From assembly GCA_021821185.1 (NCBI GenBank), contig JAKACU010000021.1, positions 1-24,421 of the forward strand: a stretch of 24,421 nt of DNA. Reading direction: 5' to 3'. Source of the stretch: Bacillota bacterium. GTDB lineage: Bacteria; Bacillota; Bacilli; Alicyclobacillales; SLC66. This document shows positions 23,122-24,421 of the stretch, piece after piece; the first letter of the stretch is position 1, and each line of letters opens with the position of its first letter. A program made the position numbers and the translations under genes. The notes beneath the pieces are model-generated. The model was given only the letters and a program-made list of their open reading frames with translations, did not search any database and was not told where the DNA came from.

Positions 23122-24421
23122 ATGCCAAAAGTGTTAAACGTCCGAGAAGGTTCCCTTGCACAAGAGGTGGACATTGAACCTGGGGATGAAATCTTGGCCA
23201 TCAACAGCCAGCCCATTCGAGATATTGTCGATCTGCAATTTGCCATGGCTTGTGAAGAAATGACGATAGAAGTTCGAAAATCGAGCGGGGAACAGTGGCT
23301 CATTGAAGTGGATAAAGATTATGATGAAAACTTAGGCGTAGAGTGGGAAAACCCAACCGTCGACCGCGTCAAACTTTGCCACAACAAATGTGTCTTTTGT
23401 TTTGTTGATCAGATTCCTGGCAATATGAGAAAAACGTTAAACATGCGTGATGATGATTATCGTTTATCCTTTTTACATGGTAATTTTGTGACACTGACAA
23501 ATCTAAAAGATGCTGATCTTGAACGGATTACAACATTGCACATGTCGCCATTGAATGTGAGTGTGCACACGACCAATCCTGAATTACGAATAAAAATGCT
23601 TGGCAACAAAAAACGCGCCGGTGATATTCTGCGGCAGATCGAGTTTCTGGCTGACGCCGGCATTGAAATAAACACGCAAATCGTGCTCTGCCCTGGCTGG
23701 AACGACGGTGATGAATTGGATCGGACAATTGAAGAGCTCTCCGCATTTTATCCGGCAGTTCGGACACTGTCCGTGGTTCCGGTAGGGCTCACCAAACACC
23801 GTCAAGGATTAGCACAACTGCGTAATGTGACACAAGCAGATGCACAAAATGTGATTGCTCGTATTGGTGTCTGGCAGGACAAGCTTCGCCCGCTTTTAGG
23901 TGCTAATTTTGTTCACGCCGCTGATGAGTTTTACGTCATAGCAATTGCAGATGTACCATCTTCATTGTATTATGATGAATTTGCACAAATTGAGAATGGC
24001 GTAGGTCTGATTCGTACATTCATGGATGGTTTTGATCGTGCACGAGGAGATCTCCCGTTAAAAATGATGAAATCACGACACGTTGCTGTCGTGACAGGTA
24101 CATCAGCTAGCCGCACGATTAAAGACTCGGCAAATCGGTTGAATCGAATAGAAGGTTTAACCGTCGATGTGCACGTGATTGAAAATCGTTTCTATGGATC
24201 ACAAGTTACGGTGACAGGACTGATTACGGGGCAAGATATCGTCACCCAAGTGAAGGATCGACTCGCCGCTGATGTGTTGATCATACCTGATGTGATGTTA
24301 AAGGATGATCGTGACGTTTTTTTGGATGATTATACTGTTGAACGGGTGCAAGATGAGCTAAGGGCACCTGTGTTGATTGTACCCACGAATGCAAGTGGCA
24401 TGGTCAATGGCGTGCTCGGCC
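23122..24421 (+). CDS. PDZ/radical-SAM/DUF512 protein (partial, 3' cut)
   Basis: The frame is open to the window end (433 codons seen; family members are about 430-450 residues, so only a short tail is missing). ATG 23122 is chosen over the ATG at 23119 because GGAGG then sits seven bases before it. An N-terminal PDZ-like domain covers about 1-60 (EPGDEILAINSQPI). The Cys86-x3-Cys90-x2-Cys93 motif (CHNKCVFC) is a radical-SAM iron-sulfur signature, with SVHTTNPELR and ADAGIEI of the SAM barrel following. The C-terminal DUF512 region starts at about 290. Function is not established for this family; it is often found next to the GTPase gene der, which could be just downstream. Confidence 0.9.
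   Translation, partial: MPKVLNVREGSLAQEVDIEPGDEILAINSQPIRDIVDLQFAMACEEMTIEVRKSSGEQWLIEVDKDYDENLGVEWENPTVDRVKLCHNKCVFCFVDQIPGNMRKTLNMRDDDYRLSFLHGNFVTLTNLKDADLERITTLHMSPLNVSVHTTNPELRIKMLGNKKRAGDILRQIEFLADAGIEINTQIVLCPGWNDGDELDRTIEELSAFYPAVRTLSVVPVGLTKHRQGLAQLRNVTQADAQNVIARIGVWQDKLRPLLGANFVHAADEFYVIAIADVPSSLYYDEFAQIENGVGLIRTFMDGFDRARGDLPLKMMKSRHVAVVTGTSASRTIKDSANRLNRIEGLTVDVHVIENRFYGSQVTVTGLITGQDIVTQVKDRLAADVLIIPDVMLKDDRDVFLDDYTVERVQDELRAPVLIVPTNASGMVNGVLG

Overview
The window reads as chromosomal housekeeping DNA from a spore-forming Gram-positive bacterium of the order Bacillales. The main evidence is the cortex-lysis pair sleB-ypeB, a GudB-type glutamate dehydrogenase close to the Bacillus protein, CcpA, the ClpC adaptor MecA, and the gene order motI-cmk-plsC-rpsA, which resembles the ypfA-ypfB-cmk-ypfD region of Bacillus subtilis. 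Base composition is moderate and the codon use looks even throughout. Low GC relatives outside Bacillus itself, such as Alicyclobacillaceae, fit the mixture of Bacillus-like and clostridial-like genes (for example the PDZ/radical-SAM/DUF512 protein), but that placement is inference.

Layout. 1-2110: 3' half of the large subunit of glutamate synthase, ending in a strong hairpin terminator. 2230-4273: an exported NlpC/P60 peptidase, a small unrecognised reverse-strand gene and a SAM methyltransferase, with several inverted repeats in the gaps. 4274-7168: a class A penicillin-binding protein followed by GTP cyclohydrolase I. 7211-7912 (reverse): a metallophosphoesterase. 7977-11967: a tight forward cluster of an SprT-like protein, two small helical proteins, a UvrD/PcrA-like helicase and CcpA. 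12171-12755: MecA. 12831-13523 (reverse): a PIG-L/LmbE deacetylase. 13569-15601: an M20-type amidohydrolase overlapping D-alanine-D-alanine ligase. 15695-17221: GudB plus a small cysteine-pair protein, closed by an 18-bp perfect terminator stem. 17367-19475: sleB-ypeB. 19558-23059: PilZ protein, cytidylate kinase, acyltransferase, a small membrane protein and ribosomal protein S1 homologue in a tightly packed run. 23122-24421: the PDZ/radical-SAM/DUF512 protein, cut by the window end.

The genes touch nitrogen balance (GltB assimilates, GudB catabolises glutamate), cell-wall synthesis and turnover (class A PBP, Ddl, NlpC/P60, SleB/YpeB), central regulation (CcpA, MecA, c-di-GMP through the PilZ protein), and core metabolism. 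No mobile elements, CRISPR arrays, rRNA or tRNA genes were seen, and no stretch longer than about 300 bases lacks a gene. I did not find a clearly new multi-gene system. The best leads are two small proteins in tandem that look like diverged paralogues inside the helicase-ccpA cluster, an almost symmetric dyad filling the spacer of the gudB promoter, and an unrecognised reverse-strand gene without a normal start codon behind its ribosome binding site.
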